Below are positions 53,800 through 62,037 of a DNA stretch of 64,000 nucleotides, piece after piece. The notes under the pieces are model-generated. The model was given only the letters and a program-made list of their open reading frames with translations, had not been told where the DNA came from and ran no database searches. Both the position numbers and the translations under genes were made by a program. Origin of the DNA: Clostridium sp. (GTDB taxonomy: Bacteria > Bacillota > Clostridia > Clostridiales > Clostridiaceae); NCBI GenBank assembly GCA_029851835.1, contig JARKVD010000012.1, forward strand, positions 1 through 64,000. The letters run 5' to 3'. Position 1 is the first letter of the stretch, and each line of letters starts with the position of its first letter.

Positions 53800-54789
53800 A
53801 TGAGTACTTTTATGTTTAAAACAAAAACTTTAGATTATACACCAGTCAGCAATGTATTTATAGATAGCTATATGGCAAATGCAAGAGGCGAATATGTAAA
53901 AGTTTATTTACTAGGCCTTAAATATTGCATGAGTGGTGAAATAGGAGTTAACTCTTCTCTAATAGCTTCAGCTCTTTCACTTCTAGAAACAGACGTAATA
54001 AATGCCTGGAACTATTGGAATGACGAAGGAGTCATAAAACTTACACCTATTGATAATTTAGGTAACTTTAATATTGAATTTATAGATTTAATTAAAGCTC
54101 CTAATAACAATAAATCCATAAATCTCCTCAAAGAATTAGGTAATTCTTTAGTTAAAGATATGCTTCAGGACATTGAACGTCTTTTAGCAAGACCTCTTTC
54201 ATCAAAAGAAATGGAAACTTATTTAGGCTGGCAGCAAGACTTTAGCTTTTCCCCTGAGCTTATACTTCTTCTCATAGAATATTGTGTATCTAAAGGTAAA
54301 TCCGATTACAGGTACATCGAAAAAATTGCATTATCATGGCACGATAATGGAATTACTAACATTGATCAGGCCCAGGATTATATCAAAAAACATGAAGATA
54401 AATGGATAAACATACGAAAAATACTGACTTACTTGGGAATAAAAAATGGCGAGGTAATGAAACCTCAGGAGGATATGCTCGAAAAATGGTTAAATGTATA
54501 CAAATTCTCCCTAGAAATTATCTACAAGGCATGTGATATCTGTTTCGAAAGGCTAAATAGAGCAGATTTCAAGTATATTGATGGTATACTAAACAGCTGG
54601 TTCAAAGACAATATAAAAACTCTTCAAGATATAGAATTAAAAGATAGAAAAAAAATTAATGCCAAGACAATTTCCACAGAAGCCTCCTCAATGAAAAAAA
54701 GCAAGGGCAAATTTAATAACTATGAACAAAGAAGCTATGACTTCGACGATTTAGAAAGAAAACTTTTAGGATGGGATAACAATGATTAA
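53800..54789 (+). CDS. DnaD-like primosome/replication initiation protein
   Basis: The protein has 329 residues. The N-terminal winged-helix region (about 1-110) and two DnaD/DnaB_2-like helical domains (DIERLLARPLSSKEMETYLGWQQDF and KWLNVYKFSLEIIYKACD) are present. Such proteins load the replicative helicase with the DnaC/DnaI-like ATPase. The gene overlaps that partner by 8 bases. An AGAAAGGTG ribosome site precedes it. Confidence 0.9.
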   Translation: MSTFMFKTKTLDYTPVSNVFIDSYMANARGEYVKVYLLGLKYCMSGEIGVNSSLIASALSLLETDVINAWNYWNDEGVIKLTPIDNLGNFNIEFIDLIKAPNNNKSINLLKELGNSLVKDMLQDIERLLARPLSSKEMETYLGWQQDFSFSPELILLLIEYCVSKGKSDYRYIEKIALSWHDNGITNIDQAQDYIKKHEDKWINIRKILTYLGIKNGEVMKPQEDMLEKWLNVYKFSLEIIYKACDICFERLNRADFKYIDGILNSWFKDNIKTLQDIELKDRKKINAKTISTEASSMKKSKGKFNNYEQRSYDFDDLERKLLGWDNND

Positions 54790-55756
54790 TAATCATCATT
54801 TACAAGTTATGAAAATCTATGACGATATAAAAGAAAGTCAAAAAAGATCTCTTGAGGGACGAAAGGAAGAAGTGCGAAAAAAAATACCTGAAGTAGAATC
54901 CATAGAGCGTGAAATAGGCAAACTCTGCATAAAGGTTTCTATCAATGCACTACAGGACATTCCAAATAGAGAAGAACACCTTAAAACTTTAAGAGAAGAC
55001 ATAACAACCTTAAGAATAAAAAAAACAGAGCTTTTAGTTTCTAATGGCTATCCAGTAGACTACCTTGATTTACATTATTCCTGCAATAAGTGTAAGGATA
55101 CAGGATACATTGGTTTGGAAAAGTGCAGCTGTTACAAACAGAAGTTAAATAAACTATATTATAGAAATAGCGACCTATTTAATGTCTCAGATAAAAATAA
55201 TTTTGCAAACTTTAGTATGGATTTTTACAGCACCCAAAATGAAGGTCCTGAAAAATATAGTCCTAGAGAAAATATGAAAAAGATAGTAAACGGCTGTTTA
55301 AAATTTTTATCCAACTTTGAAAATACCGATGAAAACATTTTGTTTTATGGAAATTCGGGAACAGGTAAAACTTTTTTATCTCACTGCATGGCAAAAGAAT
55401 TAGTTGATAGTGGACACTTTGTAGTTTATAAAACTGCTGAAGAATTAATAAAAAATCTTAGAGATGTTAGATTTAATAATAACTCAACCTTAGAAGACCA
55501 CTTAATAAACTGCGACCTTCTAATTATAGACGATTTAGGGACTGAAATATCCTCTGAATTTTCAAAATCTGAATTATTTAACTTACTAAACACCAAGCTT
55601 CTAAGAAATAAAAAGATGCTTATTTCAACAAATTACTCTTTAGATGAACTTCTTTCTCTTTATTCTGAAAGAATTACCTCTAGATTGTTTGGCAACTTTA
55701 CTTTATATAAGTTCTACGGAAAAGATATCAGACTCCAGAAAAAACTATCAAATTAA
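54782..55756 (+). CDS. dnaC: DnaC/DnaI-like helicase loader ATPase
   Basis: The protein has 324 residues. A four-cysteine zinc motif in the middle (CNKCKDTGYIGLEKCSCY near residue 100) precedes an AAA+ domain with GNSGTGKT and LLIIDDLGTE. It loads the replicative helicase at origins and restart sites. It overlaps the DnaD-like gene, so both are made together. Confidence 0.93.
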   Translation: MINNHHLQVMKIYDDIKESQKRSLEGRKEEVRKKIPEVESIEREIGKLCIKVSINALQDIPNREEHLKTLREDITTLRIKKTELLVSNGYPVDYLDLHYSCNKCKDTGYIGLEKCSCYKQKLNKLYYRNSDLFNVSDKNNFANFSMDFYSTQNEGPEKYSPRENMKKIVNGCLKFLSNFENTDENILFYGNSGTGKTFLSHCMAKELVDSGHFVVYKTAEELIKNLRDVRFNNNSTLEDHLINCDLLIIDDLGTEISSEFSKSELFNLLNTKLLRNKKMLISTNYSLDELLSLYSERITSRLFGNFTLYKFYGKDIRLQKKLSN

Positions 55757-55796
55757 TGAAAAACCACAGTTATCTTTAACTGTGGTTTTTCATTAA
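55755..55796 (+). terminator. Terminator of the dnaD-dnaC pair
   Basis: AATGAAAAACCACAGTT (55755-55771) pairs perfectly with AACTGTGGTTTTTCATT (55778-55794) over 17 bp with a 6-base loop. The stem itself contains T-runs. Confidence 0.93.
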
Positions 55797-55868
55797 GCAA
55801 ATTTACAATTCTATGATTTGAAAATATGAACTTACTCCTCTGAATGAATGTGAAAAGGGGCTTCTTTA
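55794..55868 (-). repeat. Two-hairpin intergenic repeat, copy G
   Basis: On the minus strand the first stem is CCCCTTTT with AGAGGAG, with loop CACATTCATTC, the same as B1. The second hairpin is CAAATcatagAATTG, more degenerate than in B or C. It sits just behind the dnaC terminator. Confidence 0.6.
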
Positions 55869-55883
55869 TATTAAATGTTTAAA

Positions 55884-57155
55884 CTAAAATTCATAAAGTC
55901 CGCCCATAAACAAATAATCATCATTATTCTCTTTTACAGTATTTCTTAAATCTTCCTTTTCTTTATCAATTAAAGCTGATGACCTAACTATTACCTTATC
56001 TCCATACTGAGCTCTAAGTTTATCAATAGCATTATCCAATACCCTCTGCTTTTCATTTTTATCAGTATCAAATATAGAACTTTGATAAACCTCATTGCTA
56101 GTGAGCTTTGTTAATCTAACCCCTAGCAGCCTAATAGGTTCACCTTTCCACATCTCCTTAAATATTTTACTTACATTCTTATATATTTCTTCAGTGGAAT
56201 CTGTAGTAGTTAACAATGTTTTCTGGTGAGAATATGAATTAAAAGAGCTTGATTTAATCGATACTACAACTACACCACATAACATATTACTAGCCCTTAA
56301 CCGCTTAGCCACGCTCTCTGTAAGAGATAGTAACACATTTAAAGCATCTCTTCCTGAATATATATCCTCCCTTGTGGTTGTAGAGTTTCCTATTCCCTTT
56401 GTGTCATCATATCTATTTTCATTCACAGGCGAATCATCAATTCCATTGGCATAATTGTAAATTACATCTGCAAAAGATTTAAATAAGTTTCTAAGAATAT
56501 CTAAATTGTACTTAGCCAAATCTCCAATGGTGCATATATTCAGGTTTAAAAGTTTTTTCTCTGCGGCTTTTCCAACCATAAATAATTCTCCAACAGGCAT
56601 TGGCCACATCTTTTTTTCTATTTCATATTTAAATAAAGTATGCACGGAATTCTTCTTTGGAAAATCACTTGCCATTTTAGCTAATAACTTATTATCTCCT
56701 ATTCCAACATTTACAGTGAAACCTAACTCTCTTTCAATCCTAGATTTTATTTCATAGGCCTTTTCCATATAATCATTTCTAAAATGGCTGACATCCATAA
56801 ACACTTCATCTATAGAATACCTTTCAATTGATGAAGAATACTCTTGCAATAATTTATACATGGCATTACTGCATTTTATATATATTTTTCTATCAGGAGA
56901 ATATATTTTTAATTTAGGACACTTTTTAATAGCAGCTACAATAGGTTCTCCAGTAATAATGTTATACCTTTTAGCGGGAATAGATTTTGCTAAAACAACT
57001 CCTCTTCGCTCCTCCAGGCTCCCACCTATTACAGATGGTATTGTTCTAATATCTATAGAGTTCTTATCCCTTTTCAACTCTTCTATAGCCGTCCATGAAA
57101 GGAAGGCTGAATTAACATCTATATGAAATATAATTCTCCTTGGTATTTCATTCAT
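55884..57155 (-). CDS. Y-family DNA polymerase (DinB/UmuC type)
   Basis: The protein has 423 residues. The catalytic carboxylates lie in FHIDVNSAFLSW and YSIDEVFMD. HhH region GKAAEKKLLNLNICTIGDL and a little-finger domain follow. It performs translesion synthesis and may be DNA polymerase IV or a UmuC-type paralogue. No recA/umuD-like gene is adjacent. No LexA box was noticed. Confidence 0.9.
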   Translation of the reverse strand: MNEIPRRIIFHIDVNSAFLSWTAIEELKRDKNSIDIRTIPSVIGGSLEERRGVVLAKSIPAKRYNIITGEPIVAAIKKCPKLKIYSPDRKIYIKCSNAMYKLLQEYSSSIERYSIDEVFMDVSHFRNDYMEKAYEIKSRIERELGFTVNVGIGDNKLLAKMASDFPKKNSVHTLFKYEIEKKMWPMPVGELFMVGKAAEKKLLNLNICTIGDLAKYNLDILRNLFKSFADVIYNYANGIDDSPVNENRYDDTKGIGNSTTTREDIYSGRDALNVLLSLTESVAKRLRASNMLCGVVVVSIKSSSFNSYSHQKTLLTTTDSTEEIYKNVSKIFKEMWKGEPIRLLGVRLTKLTSNEVYQSSIFDTDKNEKQRVLDNAIDKLRAQYGDKVIVRSSALIDKEKEDLRNTVKENNDDYLFMGGLYEF

Positions 57156-57168
57156 TTTTTCAACCTCC

Positions 57169-57246
57169 TTAAGTGAACATCCAAATCTATGATCTATCTA
57201 ATGTTAACTTCCTCCTTCAAAATCATGTGAGAAGGAGTTTCCTTAA
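57169..57246 (-). repeat. Two-hairpin intergenic repeat, copy E
   Basis: Read on the minus strand it runs AAGGAAACTCCTTC with GAAGGAG, then a GTTAACAT/ATGTTCAC-type outer pairing. The central CCAAATC has drifted to a different sequence while GATTTGG persists as ATAGATTTGGAT. It lies upstream of the polymerase gene. Confidence 0.6.
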
Positions 57247-57334
57247 TACCCATTTAAGCCTTTTCCTTTGTAAATAGACTTAAAATTATATTTATTATAT
57301 ATAATCCTAACGAACATACGTTTAATTGTAAACA

Positions 57335-57367
57335 TAAAAAAAGATCCTGAATAAATTCAGAATCTTT
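57335..57367 (-). terminator. Terminator of the tRNA cluster
   Basis: GATcCTGAAT and ATTCAGaATC form the stem, with TTTTTTT following on the minus strand. It begins two bases after tRNA-Thr. Confidence 0.92.
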
Positions 57368-57368
57368 A

Positions 57369-57443
57369 TGGAGCTTCCAGTCGGAATCGAACCAACAACC
57401 TGCTGATTACAAATCAGCTGCTCTACCGTTGAGCCATGGAAGC
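57369..57443 (-). tRNA. tRNA-Thr (TGT)
   Basis: The minus-strand cloverleaf has acceptor GCTTCCA/TGGAAGC, anticodon stem GCTGA/TCAGC, loop TTTGTAA with anticodon TGT, T-loop GGTTCGATTCC, and an encoded CCA. It is the last gene of the Glu-Val-Asp-Thr unit. Confidence 0.96.
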
Positions 57444-57448
57444 AAACA

Positions 57449-57525
57449 TGGCGACCCAGAAGGGACTCGAACCCTCGACCTCCGGCGTGACAGGCCGGCA
57501 CTCTAACCAACTGAGCCACTGGGCC
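57449..57525 (-). tRNA. tRNA-Asp (GTC)
   Basis: Acceptor GGCCCAG, anticodon loop CTGTCAC with GTC, T-loop GGTTCGAGTCC, encoded CCA. The D-loop and variable loop have normal length. Confidence 0.97.
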
Positions 57526-57541
57526 ACATTATAAGTTTAAA

Positions 57542-57617
57542 TGGTGGTCGCAACAGGGATCGAACCTGTGACCCCCTGCTTGTAAGGCAGGTGCTCTCCC
57601 AGCTGAGCTATGCGACC
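57542..57617 (-). tRNA. tRNA-Val (TAC)
   Basis: Acceptor GGTCGCA/TGCGACC, anticodon loop CTTACAA with TAC, T-loop GGTTCGATCCC, encoded CCA. Confidence 0.97.
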
Positions 57618-57622
57618 TTATA

Positions 57623-57697
57623 TGGTGACTCCTAGGGGAATCGAACCCCTGTTACCACCGTGAAAGGGTGGTGTCTTAACCGCTTGACCAAGGAGCC
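57623..57697 (-). tRNA. tRNA-Glu (TTC)
   Basis: Acceptor GGCTCCT, anticodon loop CTTTCAC with TTC, T-loop GGTTCGATTCC, encoded CCA. It is the first tRNA of the transcript. Confidence 0.97.
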
Positions 57698-57784
57698 ATA
57701 TGTCATTTAACATCAGTTTCTTGTCTTTGTTTCTCGTCTTCGTTTCTCTTTCGTTTGTTTCGTTCGAGCCACTCGACATGTATT

Positions 57785-57813
57785 ATAATACAAAATAATT
57801 AACCCTTTGTCAA
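57785..57813 (-). promoter_or_regulatory. Strong promoter of the tRNA cluster
   Basis: TTGACA (complement of 57808-57813), 17 bases, TATTAT (complement of 57785-57790) on the minus strand. Between it and tRNA-Glu the leader (57700-57775) is a purine-rich low-complexity run of GAAAC-like units and a TCGAG/CTCGA hairpin. Confidence 0.85.
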
Positions 57814-58013
57814 CAACTTTTATTAAATTTATTTTTATTTTTTTATTTTACTTTTTATGTTAATTTATTTTCCTTTTTATTAATTGCATTTAAACCTTGA
57901 AATCCATTGGTATTACTAATGTCTATCATATTTCCCCAGATATTATATTCCCCTATATACTATATGATATTTTGGTATATAATATTAGATAAATACTAAA
58001 AAATATAAAAAAC

Positions 58014-58050
58014 AAAAAACTTTTTTTAAAAAAGTTTTTTAGTTTTTTTT
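58014..58050 (+). other. A/T hairpin before the HI0933-like gene
   Basis: AAAAAACTTTTTT and AAAAAAGTTTTTT form a very A/T-rich inverted repeat followed by nine Ts, about 35 bases before the start. It could be an attenuator or simply an AT tract. The rest of 57814-58013 shows only a possible -10 (TATAAT, 57978-57983). Confidence 0.45.
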
Positions 58051-58076
58051 TAAAAATTTATTATGAGGTGAATAAT

Positions 58077-59315
58077 TTGTATCATGATTTAATAATAATT
58101 GGTGCTGGATCTTGTGGAGTTGTATCTGCAATTAAGGCAAAAGATTTAAATATAGATGTGGCTGTTATTGATGGTAACGATAGAATATGCAAAAAATTAT
58201 TAACTACAGGAAATGGTCGCTGCAATATTACTAATGAAAATTTATCATTAAGTAGGTTTCATAGTGAAAATACAACCTTTTTTAATGAAATACTTACAAA
58301 ATATAATTTAGATTATACCTTAGATTTCTTTAAGTCCATTGGAATTTATACCTGTACCTTAGAATCAGGGAAAATGTATCCAATATCTCTTCAAGCATCA
58401 TCTGTAATAGATATACTAAGATTAAATTTATCTGAAAGAGAAATTCCACTGTATATGGAAAATAAAGTTTCTAATATATTTAAGAACAAGAAAGGCTTAT
58501 TTGAAATAAAAACAAATGATACTACTTATACTTGTAAAAAAGTTCTACTTTGTACTGGTGGAAAGAGTTATACCAAACTTGGTTCAGATGGCTCTGGTTA
58601 CAAACTAGCAAAATCCTTAGGTCATAGCATTATTCAACCTACTCCTGGAATTGTCCAACTTAAATTAAAGTACGACAGGCTTAAGGCTCTATCTGGAGTA
58701 AAATTTACAAGCCATTGCAGTATACTCATTAACGATGAAGTAAAACGAACTGAATTTGGTGAAATACTATTTACTGATTACGGCATTTCCGGTCCTCCAA
58801 TTCTTCAATTAAGCCGTGTTGCATCTAGAGGTGTTTTAAACAATGATAATGTAATTATAGATGTAAATCTAACAAACTCTGAATATGATCAGGTTGTGGA
58901 GTCTTTAGAAACCCACTTTGCTACCTTCTCTCACAGAAGTATTCATGATAATCTTGTAGGCTTAATAAATAAAAAATTTATTCCTATAGTTTTAAAAGAA
59001 GTCGGGATTATGGATATCCATATGCCGACCTATGACGTGGATTATGAAAACAGATTTAAGCTCTATAGACTACTTACATCTTGGAAGTTTAAGGTTACCA
59101 ATACTAACACCTTTGAGAATGCTCAAGTAACAATTGGTGGAATTAATACCAAAGAAGTTAATCCTTCAACCCTGGAATCATATGTAGAGCCAGGATTGTA
59201 CTTTGGAGGCGAAATTCTTGATGTAGATGGTGATTGTGGTGGATTCAACCTTCAATGGTGCTGGAGCTCATCTAGTGCCGCCATAAATGGTATTTATGAA
59301 TCTCTTAATAAATAA
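58077..59315 (+). CDS. HI0933/YhiN-like aminoacetone-oxidase family flavoprotein
   Basis: The protein has 412 residues from TTG at 58077, which follows GAGGTGA with a normal spacing. An upstream GTG at 58068 lies inside the ribosome site and is rejected. The FAD motif is IIGAGSCGV, TTGNGRCNITN is the family signature, and the C-terminal motif is GLYFGGEILDVDGDCGGFNLQWCWSS (shown in part). Members are uncharacterised flavoproteins sometimes called BaiN or aminoacetone oxidase-like. It converges on the XRE gene. Confidence 0.9.
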   Translation: MYHDLIIIGAGSCGVVSAIKAKDLNIDVAVIDGNDRICKKLLTTGNGRCNITNENLSLSRFHSENTTFFNEILTKYNLDYTLDFFKSIGIYTCTLESGKMYPISLQASSVIDILRLNLSEREIPLYMENKVSNIFKNKKGLFEIKTNDTTYTCKKVLLCTGGKSYTKLGSDGSGYKLAKSLGHSIIQPTPGIVQLKLKYDRLKALSGVKFTSHCSILINDEVKRTEFGEILFTDYGISGPPILQLSRVASRGVLNNDNVIIDVNLTNSEYDQVVESLETHFATFSHRSIHDNLVGLINKKFIPIVLKEVGIMDIHMPTYDVDYENRFKLYRLLTSWKFKVTNTNTFENAQVTIGGINTKEVNPSTLESYVEPGLYFGGEILDVDGDCGGFNLQWCWSSSSAAINGIYESLNK

Positions 59316-59324
59316 CTTAAAATG

Positions 59325-59368
59325 TTTCAAAGGCTGATAAAATTTATTACTTTTATCAGCCTTTGAAA
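59325..59368. terminator. Bidirectional terminator
   Basis: TTTCAAAGGCTGATAAAA (59325-59342) pairs perfectly with 59351-59368 over 18 bp. It separates the converging flavoprotein and XRE-TPR genes. Confidence 0.92.
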
Positions 59369-59390
59369 TACTTTATACCTTATTATATTT

Positions 59391-60464
59391 TTATAACTTG
59401 ATCTTTCCTGCTCTTTTTTTTAACTCTATGAACTTAGAATCTTCCTTTAAAAAGCTATACTCATCCATATCTAATAAATTAACAACCGCTTTGCTCATTT
59501 TTATCATTGTAGAGTATTCTCCATTAATTTTTAACTCATTAAAATACCATGGATTCTCTATATCCTCTACACTTATCTCAAGCCCCTCAATAGCTTTCTC
59601 TATAGATTCTAAGCACCTATTTTCATCTTTATAATATGCATAAAAACCTGCAAGCTGAATAAAATGATTGAACACATTATTAAACTTGTTATGCTTTGCT
59701 AATTGATTTATATTGTATGAAATATCCATATACTGCTCTGCTTTATTTAAGTCTTCTTTGTAGTATGATGCAGCTAATCCATGAAGGATTGCCTGTGCTT
59801 CTGTTATAGAATGTAAAAACTCCCACTGATATAGCTTTCTTCCCTCTTGAACTTCATTTTTTCTGATATACATGCTAGCCTTCATTATATTTGTATTACC
59901 AATAGGCCTTTTTAGTTTATCAAGTACATCTAAAGCCTTATCATAATCCTCAAAGGATGCATAATACATACTAAGCTGAAGCCTTGAAGCTTCTAGTATT
60001 TCATCATCCGTAGAATTATTTACTATATCCTCGTATATACTAATAGCTTTTCCATAAATATTTTTTATTTTTTCTTCATCTCTAATTAATGCACAACTCA
60101 TAGTCATTAAGGTTGCTAATTTAAACTTTAATTTATAATTTCTATTATATTTATTTATATATTCCTTGCATAATTCTAAGCTTTCGTCAATATTTTCTTC
60201 ATTAATTATCTTTTTTACTTCTTCATATATTTCATTTTCTCTTTCCTCTGAAAGCTCCGCATCATAGTTTAAAAGCTCGTCTATAGAAATATTAAAGAAT
60301 CTAGCCAGAACAGGCAGCATTTCTATGTCTGGATAGGATACACCGCTCTCCCACTTTGATATGGCCCCTTTGGATACCCCTATGTACTCACCTAACTGCT
60401 CCTGAGTTATCTTCTTTGATTTTCTTAAGTTATAAATACTTTCTCCAATTTTTATCTTATCCAT
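59391..60464 (-). CDS. XRE family regulator with C-terminal TPR-like repeats
   Basis: The protein has 357 residues. Residues about 5-62 form a Cro/CI helix-turn-helix (LRKSKKITQEQLGEYIGVSK and KWESGVSYPDIEMLPVLA). The rest is TPR-like helices (about 85-350). This layout matches peptide- or ligand-sensing regulators of the RRNPP type, though no adjacent signal-peptide gene is seen. It is monocistronic. Targets are unknown. Confidence 0.88.
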   Translation of the reverse strand: MDKIKIGESIYNLRKSKKITQEQLGEYIGVSKGAISKWESGVSYPDIEMLPVLARFFNISIDELLNYDAELSEERENEIYEEVKKIINEENIDESLELCKEYINKYNRNYKLKFKLATLMTMSCALIRDEEKIKNIYGKAISIYEDIVNNSTDDEILEASRLQLSMYYASFEDYDKALDVLDKLKRPIGNTNIMKASMYIRKNEVQEGRKLYQWEFLHSITEAQAILHGLAASYYKEDLNKAEQYMDISYNINQLAKHNKFNNVFNHFIQLAGFYAYYKDENRCLESIEKAIEGLEISVEDIENPWYFNELKINGEYSTMIKMSKAVVNLLDMDEYSFLKEDSKFIELKKRAGKIKL

Positions 60465-60657
60465 ATAAACATCTCCTAAAATTTATTAGGTACCCTAGTT
60501 AAATTATAGAAGTTAATAATACCGAAAACAATGGATAGTCTTTCTTATTTTATCTCTTATTAGTTTCCTTTTAGTAAACTAATCTAATTAATCTTCATTT
60601 GATAAAATTATTTGCGAATTATATTATTAATGGCTTATTCTTCACTTTAAATTTTTA

Positions 60658-60694
60658 TATAAAAATAAGCCCAGCACTTCTGCTAGGCTTAAAC
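60658..60694 (-). terminator. Terminator of purA
   Basis: TAAGCCCAGCA (60666-60676) pairs with TGCTAGGCTTA (60681-60691), with TTTTTATA following on the minus strand. Confidence 0.93.
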
Positions 60695-60704
60695 TTACTT
60701 TACA

Positions 60705-61991
60705 TTAAAGTTCTCCAACTCTCATAGTTTGGTCTCTCTTTGGACCTACTGAAATTATAGATATCTTAACTCCAGTAAACTCCTCTATCTTCTTAAGGTA
60801 TATTTTAGCGTTCTCTGGAAGCTCTTCATAGCTTCTAGCATCATTTATGCTGTCATCCCATCCATCGAACTCTTCATATACTGGTTCACATTCTGCTAAG
60901 TCTTCTAAGCTTGCTGGGAAGTAATCAATAACTTTTCCATCTAACTTATAACCTACACATACTTTTAACTTTTCAAGACCAGCGAGAGTATCTATTTTAG
61001 TTACTCCAAAGCTTGTTAAACCAGAAACTCTAGCTGCAGTTTTTAAGATAACAAGGTCTAACCATCCACACCTTCTACTTCTTCCAGTTGTAACTCCATA
61101 CTCATGGCCTTTCTCTCTTATCCACTCACCGATTTCATCATCAAGCTCTGTTGGGAATGGTCCTTTACCAACCCTTGTAGTATACCCCTTAACGATACCT
61201 ACAGCGCTATCTATCATAGTTGGTCCAATTCCAACTCCAGTACAAATTCCACCAGATATAGTATTTGATGAAGTTACATATGGGTATGTTCCAAAGTCTA
61301 TATCCAGTAAAGTACCTTGAGCTCCCTCAAACAGAACATTTTTGTCAGCCTTAATGCTATCAAACACTCTAACCGATGCATCAGCTACATAAGGCTTCAT
61401 TCTCTCACCATAAGCCTTATACGCATTATAAACCGTTTCTAAATCTAAAGCTTCTCCACCATATAGTTTAACTATTTGATCATTCTTTCCTGGTAAATAC
61501 TCTTCAAGCTTTTTTCTTAAAACTTCAGGCTTTATAAGGTCACAAACTCTTATTCCACATCTTTCAACCTTATCTGTGTAACAAGGTCCTATCCCCTTTT
61601 TAGTTGTTCCTATATCATTTTTTCCTCTAGCTTCTTCCTTTAAAGAATCTAGTATTCTATGATATGGCATTATAACCTGAGCCCTGTCACTTATAAGTAA
61701 TCTTTCTGGCGTTATATTTTCCCCAAGACCACTTAAGTAGTCCATTTCTTTAAATAAAGCCTCTGGATCTACTACAACTCCATTACCTATAACGTTAAGC
61801 TTATCACTGTAAAGTATTCCTGATGGAATTAGGTGCAACTTATACTCTTTTTCTCCTACAACTACAGTGTGACCTGCGTTATTTCCACCTTGGAATCTAA
61901 CTACTACATCTGCTTCTTCAGCAAGATAGTCAGTCATCTTTCCCTTTCCTTCATCTCCCCATTGTGCTCCTAGTACTACAAATGATGGCAT
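60705..61991 (-). CDS. purA: Adenylosuccinate synthetase
   Basis: The protein has 428 residues and is full length. The GTP-binding motif is [35 protein letters not shown] and [13 protein letters not shown] are IMP/Asp sites. It converts IMP and aspartate to adenylosuccinate with GTP. It follows the FAD protein gene after 46 bases and probably shares its transcript. Confidence 0.98.
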   Translation of the reverse strand: MPSFVVLGAQWGDEGKGKMTDYLAEEADVVVRFQGGNNAGHTVVVGEKEYKLHLIPSGILYSDKLNVIGNGVVVDPEALFKEMDYLSGLGENITPERLLISDRAQVIMPYHRILDSLKEEARGKNDIGTTKKGIGPCYTDKVERCGIRVCDLIKPEVLRKKLEEYLPGKNDQIVKLYGGEALDLETVYNAYKAYGERMKPYVADASVRVFDSIKADKNVLFEGAQGTLLDIDFGTYPYVTSSNTISGGICTGVGIGPTMIDSAVGIVKGYTTRVGKGPFPTELDDEIGEWIREKGHEYGVTTGRSRRCGWLDLVILKTAARVSGLTSFGVTKIDTLAGLEKLKVCVGYKLDGKVIDYFPASLEDLAECEPVYEEFDGWDDSINDARSYEELPENAKIYLKKIEEFTGVKISIISVGPKRDQTMRVGEL

Positions 61992-62037
61992 ACTTTTCCT
62001 CGCTTTCTTTCACTTAATATAAATTAAAAATTCTATT

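Noticed and set aside
57322..57519. A 65-residue minus-strand reading frame
   Set aside because: It reads through tRNA-Thr and tRNA-Asp and the terminator, so it is a chance frame in RNA genes.
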